Shown piece after piece: positions 8,816 through 17,085 of a stretch of 64,000 nt of DNA. The DNA comes from Luteipulveratus mongoliensis. GTDB taxonomy: Bacteria > Actinomycetota > Actinomycetes > Actinomycetales > Dermatophilaceae. The stretch covers positions 124,001-188,000 of the forward strand of contig NZ_CP011112.1 in NCBI RefSeq assembly GCF_001190945.1. The letters run 5' to 3'. A program made the translations under genes and the position numbers. Position 1 is the stretch's first letter. Each line of letters opens with the position of its first letter. The notes below the pieces were generated by a model. That model saw only the letters and a program-made list of their open reading frames with translations. It was not told the DNA's origin and made no database searches.

Positions 8816-10297
8816 TTACATCCCGCCGCGGCGCAGGTAGTCGGGCGTCACGTTGTCGAGCGCGGGGACCTGCTTCGGACGGCCCGCTGCGGCCATCTGC
8901 TTCGACGCCTGGTCGCCGCCACCGAGGCCGGCCCACTTGAGCACCAGTGCGGTGGCGCGGGTCTTCTCGGCGTCGGGCAGCTGACCAATGCGCGAGCCGT
9001 GGTTGCCGCCGGCGACGAAGTAGCGAGCGCACTCACGCTGCGCCGCCTTGGCGCCACAGGTGAACGCCTCGGCGCCCCACGGGTCGTTGCCGCCGTAGAC
9101 GTACAGCATCTGACGCGACTCCGTTGAGACCCACTTGTCGATGTCCGGCATGGCCGTCTTGTCGAACTTCTTGGGCCGAATGTCCTTGGGCACGAAAGAG
9201 ATTGCCACATCAAGACCGGGGTAACGCAGCAGGTCCTTGATGTGGTTCTCGAACGGCTCGGGCGAGCCGAGCTGGTAGGCCGCCTGGAAGTAGTACGGGG
9301 TGTACGCACTCACGAGCTGATCGGCGTACCCCGTGAGGGACGACGTGTTCTCGTAGAAGTCCCAGATCTGGTCGTTCGTCGCCGTCTTCGGGTCGGGCAG
9401 CGTGGCGCAGTCGGCCTGAGTGGAGTACTGCCAGAAGGCGAACGGAGCGTCCACGATCGACGACTCCATCGCCTTGTCCGTGGTCCCGACGATCTCGTAC
9501 GTGTAGTTGTTCGCCTTCGAGACCGCGCGCGTCTTGGCGAGGAACCAGGACCGGTCCTTGAGGGTGCGGCGCTGCAGGTCGGTCAGCGTCTGCCGGCAGG
9601 CCGGGTCGTTGCCGACCTTGTTCAGGAACGTGTTGTAGACGTCCTTGCTATCGACCACATCGTTCGGGGCGACGTAGGGCACCGTGCCCGCGACGTCACG
9701 CGGGTAGAAACGGCGGTGGTACGTCGCCGTCATGCCTCCCTTGGATCCGCCTGTCGTGAGCCACCTCTGGCGGTAGAGGCGCTTGAACGACTCGATGATG
9801 ACGTGCTGATCGGTCGCGGCCTGCCAGATGGTCAGCTGACGCTTCCAGTTCGGCTTCGCCGGGCGGGAGGGCTCGAAGAAGCGGTACTCCATGCTCACCT
9901 GGTTGCCGTCAACGATCTGCGTCGGCTCGCTGCGTGACGGGTTCTGCGACACGTTGTAGCCGCCGGTGTACATCACCATCGGCCGACCAACATCCTTGTG
10001 CAGCAACGTGATTCGCTGCGTAAAGGTGCCCTTGGCCGGGCTGGTGTGGTCGACCAGCTGGGTGAAGTCGATCAGGAAGAAGCGGTAGCCCGCGGGCGCC
10101 GTCGCCTCCGTCACCTTGGCGACGCCGGGCAGCGCCCTGACCTGGTCTGCGATGTCGGCCGGTGCGGCCTCACGGGCGCTCGCTCCGAGCGTACGAGGCA
10201 CGGCGTCGGCGGTGGGCGCGCCGATCGCGCCGGCAGCGGCAGCGACCGCAGCCGTCGTGAGCAGGGCAGCGGCAGTACGAGTGACAGGGCGGCGCAT
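8816..10297 (-). CDS. Secreted S37-family (PS-10 type) tripeptidyl/prolyl aminopeptidase
   Basis: The 493-residue protein opens with MRRPVTRTAAALLTTAAVAA and Ala-rich sequence, a Sec signal peptide cleaved near residues 30-32. The nucleophile elbow TTGGSKGGMT places the catalytic serine at 185. The flanking YTGGYNVSQNPSRSEP and QLTIWQAATDQH blocks match Streptomyces S37 peptidases, which remove N-terminal peptides outside the cell. A GGAG five bases before the ATG at 10297 fixes the start; the open frame extends upstream without a signal. It is co-directional with the GH20 gene 104 bases upstream. Related proteins are often listed as lipoproteins or tripeptidyl aminopeptidases. Confidence 0.88.
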   Translation of the reverse strand: MRRPVTRTAAALLTTAAVAAAAGAIGAPTADAVPRTLGASAREAAPADIADQVRALPGVAKVTEATAPAGYRFFLIDFTQLVDHTSPAKGTFTQRITLLHKDVGRPMVMYTGGYNVSQNPSRSEPTQIVDGNQVSMEYRFFEPSRPAKPNWKRQLTIWQAATDQHVIIESFKRLYRQRWLTTGGSKGGMTATYHRRFYPRDVAGTVPYVAPNDVVDSKDVYNTFLNKVGNDPACRQTLTDLQRRTLKDRSWFLAKTRAVSKANNYTYEIVGTTDKAMESSIVDAPFAFWQYSTQADCATLPDPKTATNDQIWDFYENTSSLTGYADQLVSAYTPYYFQAAYQLGSPEPFENHIKDLLRYPGLDVAISFVPKDIRPKKFDKTAMPDIDKWVSTESRQMLYVYGGNDPWGAEAFTCGAKAAQRECARYFVAGGNHGSRIGQLPDAEKTRATALVLKWAGLGGGDQASKQMAAAGRPKQVPALDNVTPDYLRRGGM

Positions 10298-10401
10298 CCG
10301 GACTCCAGGTGTGGTGGTGTCGTGCTGGTGATCAGGGTTCACACACCGTAGGCCGGAGTGCGTCGGTCTGCTGCGGAACCAGCGCATGATCACGCCCCCG
10401 C

Positions 10402-12735
10402 TCAACTGCCGCTCGGGGTGAGGGCGGCGGGCGTCCCGAAGACCCAGAACTCGTACAGCGAGTAGCCGTAGGTCGTCGCTCGCTTGACGCCCTTCATCCG
10501 GACGAACTTCACGGGCTGGGTGCCGGTCAGGGTGACCTCGTCGGTCTTGCAGGTGGACGCGTCGACCGTCGCGGCGTCCGTCCAGGTCGAGCCGTCGACG
10601 GAGGTCTGGATCGCGTACGCCTTCGCGCACGCCTCCTCCCACGTCAGTCGAGCGGACGTCACCTTGGCCGGGCGGGCGAGCTCCAGCTGCAGCCACTCGC
10701 CGTCCGTGTACGCCGACGCCCACCGTGTCTCCAGGCTGCCGTCCGCGGCGTTGGGAGCAGCGAGACGCTCGAGGTCGCCCTCGACGGAGGACGCCGTCAC
10801 CTTGGCGTCGAACGAGAGGTACTCGGAACCGGCCGGCGGAGCGGGTACGACGGGGATGCCACCTCGCGCGGACGCCGACGTGGCGAGCGTGCCGCGGGAG
10901 CCCTTGACCGTCACCGTGAACGTCGAGACGTCAGTCCCTGCTGGAACCGTCCACGCTCGTACGATCCCGTCGCCCGGCTTCAGCACTGCGGAGCCCAGCG
11001 ACTTCGTCAGCGGAGCGCCCTTCGCAGGCGTGAGGACGAGCTGACGTGCGGTGACCTTGCCCGCGCCGGTGTTGCGTACCTGGACGTCGAGCGTGACCGG
11101 CTTGCCTTGCACCACCACCTTCGGCGTGGTCAGGGTGACCGGCAGCCCCGGGTCACCAGCATTGAAGAGCGTGCTGGTGAGCTCCTCCGTCCGTGGCCCG
11201 ACCCCGAGGCGCCCGACGCGAGTCATGAATTCGCTGTAGCTGAGCCCTGATTCGGGTCCGCGCCACATCTTGTGCGCGAGCAGCCCGAACGTTGGCTCGA
11301 CGAGTCGATGGACGTCAGCGGGGCCGTACTTCTCGTGGACCAGGTCGTTCCAGACGGCCGACATCGCGCCGAGTAGCAGCGGGTTGCCCTTGTCGACGTC
11401 CTGGCCGCCGCCGAAGACATGCGGCTCCCACCCGGCGTACAACGAGGGGCCGTCGAGACCGTGCCCGTGGTAGTAGTTCGCGAACGGGACGATGTAGAGG
11501 TCACCGTCGTTGGCGTTGATCGTCGGGTAGCCGTCTGCGACGGAGCTCTTGCCGCCGTACCAGCCGTTGTTCCACGAGACCATCTCGAGGCCACGGTCGT
11601 ATCCCGTTGCGCCGCCTGCCATTTCGGTGAGACTGCCCCAAGCGCGAGGTGTCTTGCCGAGTGAGCGGACGTACGCCGCCATGGTGTTGGTGTACGCCTT
11701 GTACTGCGGCTCGAGGCTGCGCGGGTACTCGTCGAGACCGACGTGCACGACGGGCGAGCGGAACCACGGGACGAACTCGGCGAGGACGCTCTTCATGAAC
11801 GTCGTCGTCTCTGGCTTGGACAGGTCGAGGTGGTCGGAGTTGCCGCCGTTGAGCCCGATCTCCGGCTTGAAGTTGATGAACGCCCGAGCGTGGGCCGGGC
11901 TGTCGATCTCGGGGACCAGGCTGACGTGACGTTGAGCGGCGAGGTCCTCGAGGCCGTTCCACTCCGTCCTGGTCAGCGACCCGTCCTTGGCCGCCAGACC
12001 CGCGAACGCTGGGTTGTCCGACGCGAGCCGGAAGGCTGACTGCGCCTTCGACCAGTCCCCACTTGGAGCCTGAATCTCGTTGTCGTTCAAGTGGATCTGG
12101 AAGGTGTTGAGCTTGAACCACGAGAGGTACCTGATGTTGTCGCGCAGGTAGGCCTCACCGAACCAGCGGCGACCGACGTCGAGCATGAAGCCTCGGACGG
12201 CGACGTTGGGCCAGTCGACGGTGGAGCCCTTGGGCACGGCCGTCCGCTCCGGATAGCCGGAGACCAGCATCTGCAGCAGTGACCGCGTCGCCCAGTACGT
12301 CCCGGTCGTGGTGCGGGCGGTCATCGTGACCTTGTTGGTCACATCAAGGCGATAGCCCTCGCGCGCGGCGACCGCGTTGCCGGCCGGTCCGACGTTCGCG
12401 CCGGCGTCGAGGCTCAGTACGACGTCGCCGGGCTTCGGTCGGACGCCCGCCACGACCGGCAGCTTCAGACCCGCCACGTCGCGCAGATCGGCCTTGAGCT
12501 CGTTGGCCACACTCGTGAGCTCGGGGTCCTCGCGGACGATCCGGCTGGCCGACGTGAGGTGCAGCTGACCGCTCGCACCCGTCCAGGTCTGCAGGGCTGG
12601 GACCACTGCAGGCTTCGCGTTGACCGTCGGTGGCACGGCTGGGCTTGAGCCCGCAGCCGACGCCAGACCTCCTGGCGCCAGCAGCGTGAACGTCGACAGG
12701 AGCGTGGCAATCACTGCAGTCCGGTGACTGATCAT
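10402..12735 (-). CDS. Secreted GH20 beta-N-acetylhexosaminidase with C-terminal carbohydrate-binding module
   Basis: The 777-residue protein has a signal peptide (MISHRTAVIATLLSTFTLL, cleavage near Ala28-Ala29), a GH20b N-terminal domain (about 40-175) and a GH20 barrel (about 178-480) with GFMLDVGRRWF, LVPEIDSPAHA and the catalytic pair Asp335-Glu336 in HVGLDEY. A CARDB/NEW3-like beta domain (about 525-620) and an F5/8 type C module ending in the last 130 residues follow. It should release terminal GlcNAc or GalNAc from extracellular chitin, peptidoglycan or glycoprotein fragments, the carbohydrate module holding it to substrate. The start at 12735 is chosen for the signal peptide; no clear ribosome binding site precedes it. 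Confidence 0.92.
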   Translation of the reverse strand: MISHRTAVIATLLSTFTLLAPGGLASAAGSSPAVPPTVNAKPAVVPALQTWTGASGQLHLTSASRIVREDPELTSVANELKADLRDVAGLKLPVVAGVRPKPGDVVLSLDAGANVGPAGNAVAAREGYRLDVTNKVTMTARTTTGTYWATRSLLQMLVSGYPERTAVPKGSTVDWPNVAVRGFMLDVGRRWFGEAYLRDNIRYLSWFKLNTFQIHLNDNEIQAPSGDWSKAQSAFRLASDNPAFAGLAAKDGSLTRTEWNGLEDLAAQRHVSLVPEIDSPAHARAFINFKPEIGLNGGNSDHLDLSKPETTTFMKSVLAEFVPWFRSPVVHVGLDEYPRSLEPQYKAYTNTMAAYVRSLGKTPRAWGSLTEMAGGATGYDRGLEMVSWNNGWYGGKSSVADGYPTINANDGDLYIVPFANYYHGHGLDGPSLYAGWEPHVFGGGQDVDKGNPLLLGAMSAVWNDLVHEKYGPADVHRLVEPTFGLLAHKMWRGPESGLSYSEFMTRVGRLGVGPRTEELTSTLFNAGDPGLPVTLTTPKVVVQGKPVTLDVQVRNTGAGKVTARQLVLTPAKGAPLTKSLGSAVLKPGDGIVRAWTVPAGTDVSTFTVTVKGSRGTLATSASARGGIPVVPAPPAGSEYLSFDAKVTASSVEGDLERLAAPNAADGSLETRWASAYTDGEWLQLELARPAKVTSARLTWEEACAKAYAIQTSVDGSTWTDAATVDASTCKTDEVTLTGTQPVKFVRMKGVKRATTYGYSLYEFWVFGTPAALTPSGS

Positions 12736-12811
12736 GATCGAATGATAGAGAAATCGATCACAAATATGCAGAAACTGAGGAACTCTTTGCCAACGTGAGC
12801 GCCTGCGGTCG

Positions 12812-13600
12812 TCAGCCGACTCGCTGGCTGACCGCCAGGACGCCACCGGCCGGGTCGGCCAGCACCGCGTTGCGGAACCCGGGCGCGTCGGTCGGCGGCA
12901 GCAGAAGTCCGCCACCGAGCTCACTGACACGCGCGGCGACGGCGTCCGCGTCGGCGACACGTACGTTGACGGCCCAGTGGGGTGGCACAGGGGTTCCTGG
13001 CTCGATCGCGGTCGCCACCGCGATCACGTCGTCGGGCAGCGTCGGGTCATCGACGCGACGGGTGCTCCCCGCCAGCCGCCACAGCGCGATGCCGCCCGGT
13101 GCCTGCTCGAGCCGCCACCCGAAGACAGCGGAGTAGAACAACTCCGCAACGGCGGGGTCAGGGCTGTGCAGTGAGCTCATCTGCCACGCGCCCGGCACGT
13201 CGACCAGGTCGGCGACCAACGGCGTACGACCTTGGCGGACACCGAACGGCGCGCCGCTCGGGTCTGCGAGCAGCGCCGTCCGCTCGTCTCCGCCGGTAGG
13301 GCCGAACAGCACTCCCCCTCCGGCGGCAACGACGGCCGCGACGGTCGCCTCGACGTCAGCCACCAGGACGTAGGTCGCCCACGCGCCGCGGTCCAGCATC
13401 GCCGGCGCCTGACCGATACCGGCCACGCGCTGCCCGCCGAGTCGCGCGACGCGGTAGCCATCAGGGTTGGCCTCGTCGAAGTTCCAGCCGAGGAGAGCAC
13501 CATAGAATTCCTCAGCAGCGGACGGGTCAGGCTGAAGCGACTCCACCCAACACGGCGCTCCAAAGCTGTACGAATTCTGTTCACTGCCAACGATGCTCAT
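12812..13600 (-). CDS. Two-domain VOC (glyoxalase/bleomycin-resistance fold) protein
   Basis: The 262 residues hold two tandem VOC modules (about 10-125 and 140-260). Each starts with a metal-strand motif (PCWVESLQPDPSAAEEFYGALLGW; AWQMSSLHSPDPAVAELFYSAVFGW) and ends ADPSG/ADPAG...FGV/LAV. This paired layout is typical of actinobacterial VOC proteins annotated as hydroxylases or glyoxalases, but no substrate is established. The ATG at 13600 is preferred to the 13-residue longer form because the VOC family N-terminus begins right after. It is separated from GH20 by 76 bases and may be its own unit. Confidence 0.85.
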   Translation of the reverse strand: MSIVGSEQNSYSFGAPCWVESLQPDPSAAEEFYGALLGWNFDEANPDGYRVARLGGQRVAGIGQAPAMLDRGAWATYVLVADVEATVAAVVAAGGGVLFGPTGGDERTALLADPSGAPFGVRQGRTPLVADLVDVPGAWQMSSLHSPDPAVAELFYSAVFGWRLEQAPGGIALWRLAGSTRRVDDPTLPDDVIAVATAIEPGTPVPPHWAVNVRVADADAVAARVSELGGGLLLPPTDAPGFRNAVLADPAGGVLAVSQRVG

Positions 13601-13804
13601 GGTTGGCCACTCTTTCACGGGCCGGGCACCTGGGTTCACTGAATCTCCTCACCAGTGGGTTCGACAGCGTCGTAGCCGTCCACCATCGAGGGCCCTTGAT
13701 CGTGAGATGCGCTGAGCACCGAAGAGATCACGGCCAAGAGCCCCCGAGCCTCCAGGCGAACGTGCTGCGGCCTCTACCTGGAAGGTCTTGGTGGTGCCAT
13801 GGCT

Positions 13805-14524
13805 CTACAGCGGGTCACGATCGACCTCGATGTGCTCGGAACGCACCTCTTCGCTCAGCTGCGCCTGCTCCGTGACCTGAGTCTTGGCCAGCCGAACCCG
13901 CTCAACGGGCACCGTCTCCTTCTCCACGACGGGTGCGTCCTCGTACAGCACGACCTCCCGCTCCTCCTCGGACAGCTCGTGCCCGGGGAGAGCCGCCTCG
14001 CGGTCGGAAGCCGTGATCGGCTCTCGCTCAACCGTGACTTCCTCTCGAGTGATCGGGACACTGACGTGTTGCTGCTCGGTGACCACGTGCTTACGCAGCC
14101 GCGCGCGGCCGCGTTCCTGTCGCCTCGTGCCGACGTTCAGTCGCTCTTCCGAACGCGTCGCATCATCGGTCGCCGAGCCGGACGCGGCAGGTGCGGAATC
14201 GTCAGCGCCGTACTCCAGGCGGTAGTGCCGGTAGAGCTGCTCCTCCTGCTGAGGCGAGAGATGCTCCTCGCCGTCAACCTGTGGCGCGTCCTTCACCCGG
14301 TCCTTGTCATAGCCGACGGTGAGGCCGCCTTCATCGACTCGAGCCTTCGCCAACGGGACAAAGCTCTGCTTACTGCCGAACAAGCCGGTGTTCACGGTGA
14401 CCCAGGCCGGCTCGCCGGTCCGGTCATCCACATACACCTGACCGGCCTTGCCGATCTTCTCCCCGCTGCTGGTCTGCACCGGCTGGTCGAGGATCCGTGA
14501 GATGTCCTGCTGGGCAATAGTCAT
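13805..14524 (-). CDS. PRC-barrel and DUF2382 (YsnF/AvaK) stress protein
   Basis: The 239-residue protein starts with a PRC-barrel (SGEKIGKAGQVYVDDRTGEPAWVTVNTGLFG, about residues 10-85). A disordered linker follows, then a charged DUF2382 repeat region (about 125-235) with VTEQQHVSVPITREEVTVE and VVEKETVPVERVRL. PRC-barrel/DUF2382 proteins are common in actinobacterial stress regulons, with unknown mechanism. A GTTT-N15-GGGTAG promoter for this strand lies at 14615-14639, matching the SigB-type sigma factor encoded 2.5 kb away. Confidence 0.88.
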   Translation of the reverse strand: MTIAQQDISRILDQPVQTSSGEKIGKAGQVYVDDRTGEPAWVTVNTGLFGSKQSFVPLAKARVDEGGLTVGYDKDRVKDAPQVDGEEHLSPQQEEQLYRHYRLEYGADDSAPAASGSATDDATRSEERLNVGTRRQERGRARLRKHVVTEQQHVSVPITREEVTVEREPITASDREAALPGHELSEEEREVVLYEDAPVVEKETVPVERVRLAKTQVTEQAQLSEEVRSEHIEVDRDPL

Positions 14525-14614
14525 GCTGTCTCGCTTCCTTTCGTGTTGTCCGGTCGGCGGCTGCTGTCTAAGGGGGCATGGCCGATCACTCCTGACGTTG
14601 TGCGTACTCCTCGG

Positions 14615-14639
14615 CTACCCAGCGCTCAGAACCCGAAAC
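14615..14639 (-). promoter_or_regulatory. SigB/SigF-type promoter for the DUF2382 gene
   Basis: Read on the minus strand, GTTT (bases 14639-14636) is followed by a 15-base spacer and GGGTAG (14620-14615). The consensus for actinobacterial SigB/SigF-type factors is GTTT-N14-17-GGGTAT. It lies about 90 bases before the ATG at 14524. Confidence 0.7.
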
Positions 14640-14660
14640 CCCTCATCTCCGAAGTCACCG

Positions 14661-14685
14661 GTTTCGGCTACCCACATGCGGGTAG
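14661..14685 (+). promoter_or_regulatory. SigB/SigF-type promoter for the PRC-barrel gene
   Basis: GTTT at 14661-14664, a 15-base spacer and GGGTAG at 14680-14685. It is back to back with the minus-strand copy at 14615-14639. The -10 region also forms the right arm of a small hairpin (GCTACCC, ACATGC, GGGTAGC; 14667-14686). The downstream ATG is at 14726. Confidence 0.7.
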
Positions 14686-14725
14686 CCCTGGACAGATGCA
14701 TGCCACCGGGAGGGAGGTCACGGTG

Positions 14726-15037
14726 ATGTCCCAGAGCGTCTTTCATCTGTTGGGGCGAACGCTCCACGCGGCCCAGCGCGACAGGATCGGTGCGGTCCGT
14801 GACGTGCTGACGGACGCCGACAACGGCGTACCCGAGTGGTTGCTCGTTGACGTCACGTCCGTTCGAGGACTGCGGGCCGTGCCGCTCGCCGGAGTCCGAA
14901 ACAAGGACGGATCTTTGTCGACCACGTTCACTGCCAACGAGATTCAGCGCTCGCCACCCATTGCCGACGTCGCGCCCCTGGGACTCGAAAGCGAGCGTCG
15001 TCTGCTGCGCTACTGGGACCTGATCCGCGGGCGATAG
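14726..15037 (+). CDS. PRC-barrel domain protein
   Basis: A 103-residue protein that is essentially one PRC-barrel: VFHLLGRTLHAAQRDRIGAVRDVLTD, EWLLVDV and RAVPLAGVRNKDGSLST. The ATG at 14726, eight bases after GGAGG, is preferred to the in-frame GTG three bases earlier. It has its own SigB-type promoter 40 bases upstream. PRC-barrels act as small protein-protein or RNA-processing adaptors; the role here is unknown. It is unrelated in length and tail to the neighbouring PRC-DUF2382 protein. Confidence 0.82.
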   Translation: MSQSVFHLLGRTLHAAQRDRIGAVRDVLTDADNGVPEWLLVDVTSVRGLRAVPLAGVRNKDGSLSTTFTANEIQRSPPIADVAPLGLESERRLLRYWDLIRGR

Positions 15038-15073
15038 GTGCGACCCGGCCAGCGGACTCATTCCGCGGTTTCG

Positions 15074-15098
15074 GTTTGCGTTGTCGTTCGGTGGGTAT
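15074..15098 (+). promoter_or_regulatory. SigB/SigF-type promoter of the csbD-hemerythrin operon
   Basis: GTTT at 15074-15077, a 15-base spacer, then GGGTAT at 15093-15098: a full match to the SigB/SigF consensus. It lies 38 bases before the CsbD ATG at 15137. Confidence 0.78.
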
Positions 15099-15136
15099 GA
15101 GAAGACGGCAATCGACCAACCGGATGGGAGCAGATC

Positions 15137-15310
15137 ATGGGAATCGCAGACAAGGCGAAGCACGCTGCGGAGGATGCGCTGGGCAAGGCCAAGGAGGCCA
15201 CCGGCAAGGCGGGCGACGACGAGGACCTGCAGGCCGAGGGCCAGAAGGACCAGGTGGAGGCCAAGATCAAGAAGACCGGCGACGACATCAAGGATGTGTT
15301 CGACAAGTAG
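15137..15310 (+). CDS. CsbD family stress protein
   Basis: A 57-residue, highly charged protein (MGIADKAKHAAEDALGKAKE and onward, ending KDVFDK) with the Lys/Ala/Glu-rich helical pattern of CsbD. CsbD was defined in Bacillus subtilis as a sigma-B-dependent protein of unknown function. The ATG follows GGGAG at a normal distance, and a perfect SigB-type promoter lies just upstream. The hemerythrin gene begins 12 bases after the stop. Confidence 0.88.
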   Translation: MGIADKAKHAAEDALGKAKEATGKAGDDEDLQAEGQKDQVEAKIKKTGDDIKDVFDK

Positions 15311-15321
15311 CGGAGGCCGAC

Positions 15322-15864
15322 ATGACCACGATCCCGCGCCCCACTCAGGGTGACGTCGTCGAGCTGATTCTCGATGACCACCGATTCTTCGAACGGCTGC
15401 TGCGCGACCTGCGTGATGCAACTGCTGATCGCAGCGAGGCACGAGCGACCCTGGCCGCGGTGCTGATCGCGCACGGCGAGGCTGAGGAGGAGATGGTCTA
15501 TCCCCAGCTGCGCCGCAAGGACGCGATCGACCAGCACGAGCAGGAGCACGGCGAGGAAGAACACGCCGAGGGCAACCAGGCGCTGCTCGACTTGCTGGAG
15601 TGCAAGGGCACGGACACGCAGAAGTTCGACGACGCGGTCGAGAAGCTCGCCGAGGCGCTCAACCACCACATCGGCGAGGAGGAGCAAACGATCCTCAATC
15701 CTGCTCGTACAGAAGTCGGCGAGCAGGTGCGCCACGACCTCGGAGGTCGGTGGCTCGCGCGACGCAGCGAGCTGCTCGATGACGACTGTGGGTCGATCAC
15801 GTCGGTGAAGAAGATCGTTGCCCGGGCCGAACGCGAGGGCCTCGTCTCTGATGAAGGCTCCTGA
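15322..15864 (+). CDS. Hemerythrin HHE-domain protein
   Basis: The 180-residue protein has a four-helix HHE pattern with candidate di-iron ligands His20 (LDDHRFFE), His51 and Glu55 (HGEAEEEMVYP), His72/His76/His81 and His115 (NHHIGEEE). Such proteins bind oxygen or nitric oxide or buffer iron in the cytoplasm. CGGAGG before the ATG at 15322 supports the start; the open frame extends upstream through csbD in another frame. It is co-transcribed with csbD and probably with the small gene at 15880. The C-terminal 50 residues have no recognised domain. Confidence 0.88.
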   Translation: MTTIPRPTQGDVVELILDDHRFFERLLRDLRDATADRSEARATLAAVLIAHGEAEEEMVYPQLRRKDAIDQHEQEHGEEEHAEGNQALLDLLECKGTDTQKFDDAVEKLAEALNHHIGEEEQTILNPARTEVGEQVRHDLGGRWLARRSELLDDDCGSITSVKKIVARAEREGLVSDEGS

Positions 15865-15879
15865 AACGAGGAGGTAGTG

Positions 15880-16149
15880 ATGCCGCGCGAAGATCCAGGA
15901 CCGTCTGTGAAGGACGACGAGATGTATGAGTCCCTTCGTGACGAGGGGAACAGCAAGGAGAAGGCCGCGCGTATCGCCAATGCCGCTGCGAACACGTCGC
16001 GTTCGTCAGTTGGCCGCAAAGGCGGCGAGCACGGCGACTACGAGGACTGGACCCGCGACGACCTGATGGAGCGCGCTCAGGAAGTAGGCATCGAGGGTCG
16101 CTCCGACATGAACAAGGACGAGCTGATCAAGGCGCTGCGCAACCACTGA
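15880..16149 (+). CDS. Small Rho-N-like (DUF7218-type) stress-cluster protein
   Basis: An 89-residue protein. The first half (DEMYESLRDEGNSKEKAARIANAAA) is typical of small actinobacterial proteins annotated DUF7218. The C-terminal 35 residues (YEDWTRDDLMERAQEVGI...MNKDELIKALRNH) resemble a Rho termination factor N-terminal/SAP-like helical motif that can bind nucleic acid. GAGGAGG precedes both an in-frame GTG (15877) and the ATG (15880); ATG was chosen. It is 15 bases downstream of hemerythrin, so probably in the same SigB operon. Confidence 0.8.
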   Translation: MPREDPGPSVKDDEMYESLRDEGNSKEKAARIANAAANTSRSSVGRKGGEHGDYEDWTRDDLMERAQEVGIEGRSDMNKDELIKALRNH

Positions 16150-16167
16150 TGTGTGCCTGACGAGTGC

Positions 16168-16857
16168 TCAGCCGTCTGCGGTGGGCAGCTCGCGCCGGGT
16201 CACGAGATGCTCGGCGACATCGCGCAGCTTGAGGTTGTGGTCCTGCGAGAAGCGGCGCAGCACGTCGAACGCCTTGTCCTGATCGAGCTGGTATCGCTCC
16301 ATCAGGATGCCCTGCGCCTGGCCGATCAGCTTGCGGGCGTCGAGCGCCGTCTGCAGTCCTTCTTCGGTTTGTGAGGCGTGCAGCGCGATGGCCGCGTGCC
16401 GGGCAAAGATGCCCGCGAAAGCGACGTCGTCGCGCGAGAAGGCATGGGCCTCGCGCCAGAACAGGTTGAGGGCGCCGAGGCGGCGGCCGTCGATGCCGGT
16501 CAGCTGCGTGCCGAGGGCAGAGGCGATGCCGAGGGCAGCCGCTTTGGGCGCCCACTGCGGCCACCGCTCATCGTGAACCAGGTCGGGCGACGCCATGGTT
16601 TCCTGCTCCCACGCGCTGTCGTGGCAGGGTCCCTCGCCGAGCTCGATCTGCAGGGCGTCGGCCCGCTCGACCAACGTGTCCGTCGGGGCCACGGTCTCCA
16701 GGCGTCCCCCTCGCCTGATGAGCGTGATGCCGCCGTAGTCCGCCCCGAGCTGCTCGCAGGCGTACGCGACGACCTGCTCTGCGGTCTCCGTCGAGGTCGG
16801 GGCCGCATGCAGGTCTTTGGCGATCGCCGCGAACTCTTCTGCAAAGTCCGGTCTCAT
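16168..16857 (-). CDS. GAF-ANTAR antiterminator/regulator
   Basis: The 229-residue protein has a GAF domain (about 20-165, with GEGPCHDSAWEQ and LGALNLFWREAHAFS) and a C-terminal ANTAR domain (about 168-225, ARKLIGQAQGILMERYQLDQDKAFDVLRRFS). ANTAR domains bind paired RNA hairpins and prevent transcription termination; GAF senses a small ligand or redox state. GGAGG five bases before the ATG fixes the start. It is convergent with the csbD operon and divergent from the sigma factor gene. Mycobacterial and Streptomyces homologs are stress-linked. Confidence 0.88.
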   Translation of the reverse strand: MRPDFAEEFAAIAKDLHAAPTSTETAEQVVAYACEQLGADYGGITLIRRGGRLETVAPTDTLVERADALQIELGEGPCHDSAWEQETMASPDLVHDERWPQWAPKAAALGIASALGTQLTGIDGRRLGALNLFWREAHAFSRDDVAFAGIFARHAAIALHASQTEEGLQTALDARKLIGQAQGILMERYQLDQDKAFDVLRRFSQDHNLKLRDVAEHLVTRRELPTADG

Positions 16858-17085
16858 CGTGCCTCCGCGCTCGTGCACCGTTGCGCGCCGCGGCAAGCAC
16901 CGGGATGTGGACCTGGTAGAGCCATCGTCGCATGGGATCTGGAGGGCTATTCGTCGTCCGGACGAACGAGAATCAAGCAGCCGGCCGGGGGCTTGTGTGC
17001 AGCGCGTGACTGTGTTGTGCTGAGGCCAACACGCCAGCTCGAGCAGCGCGGTTGGCATGGCCTCTTCTTCGCGAAGCGAGTCGCC

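Noticed and set aside
16950-16966. Small inverted repeat TTCGTC/GACGAA upstream of the sigma factor gene
   Set aside because: Six-base arms are expected by chance at this length and no -10/-35 of SigB type was found with it, so autoregulation is not claimed.
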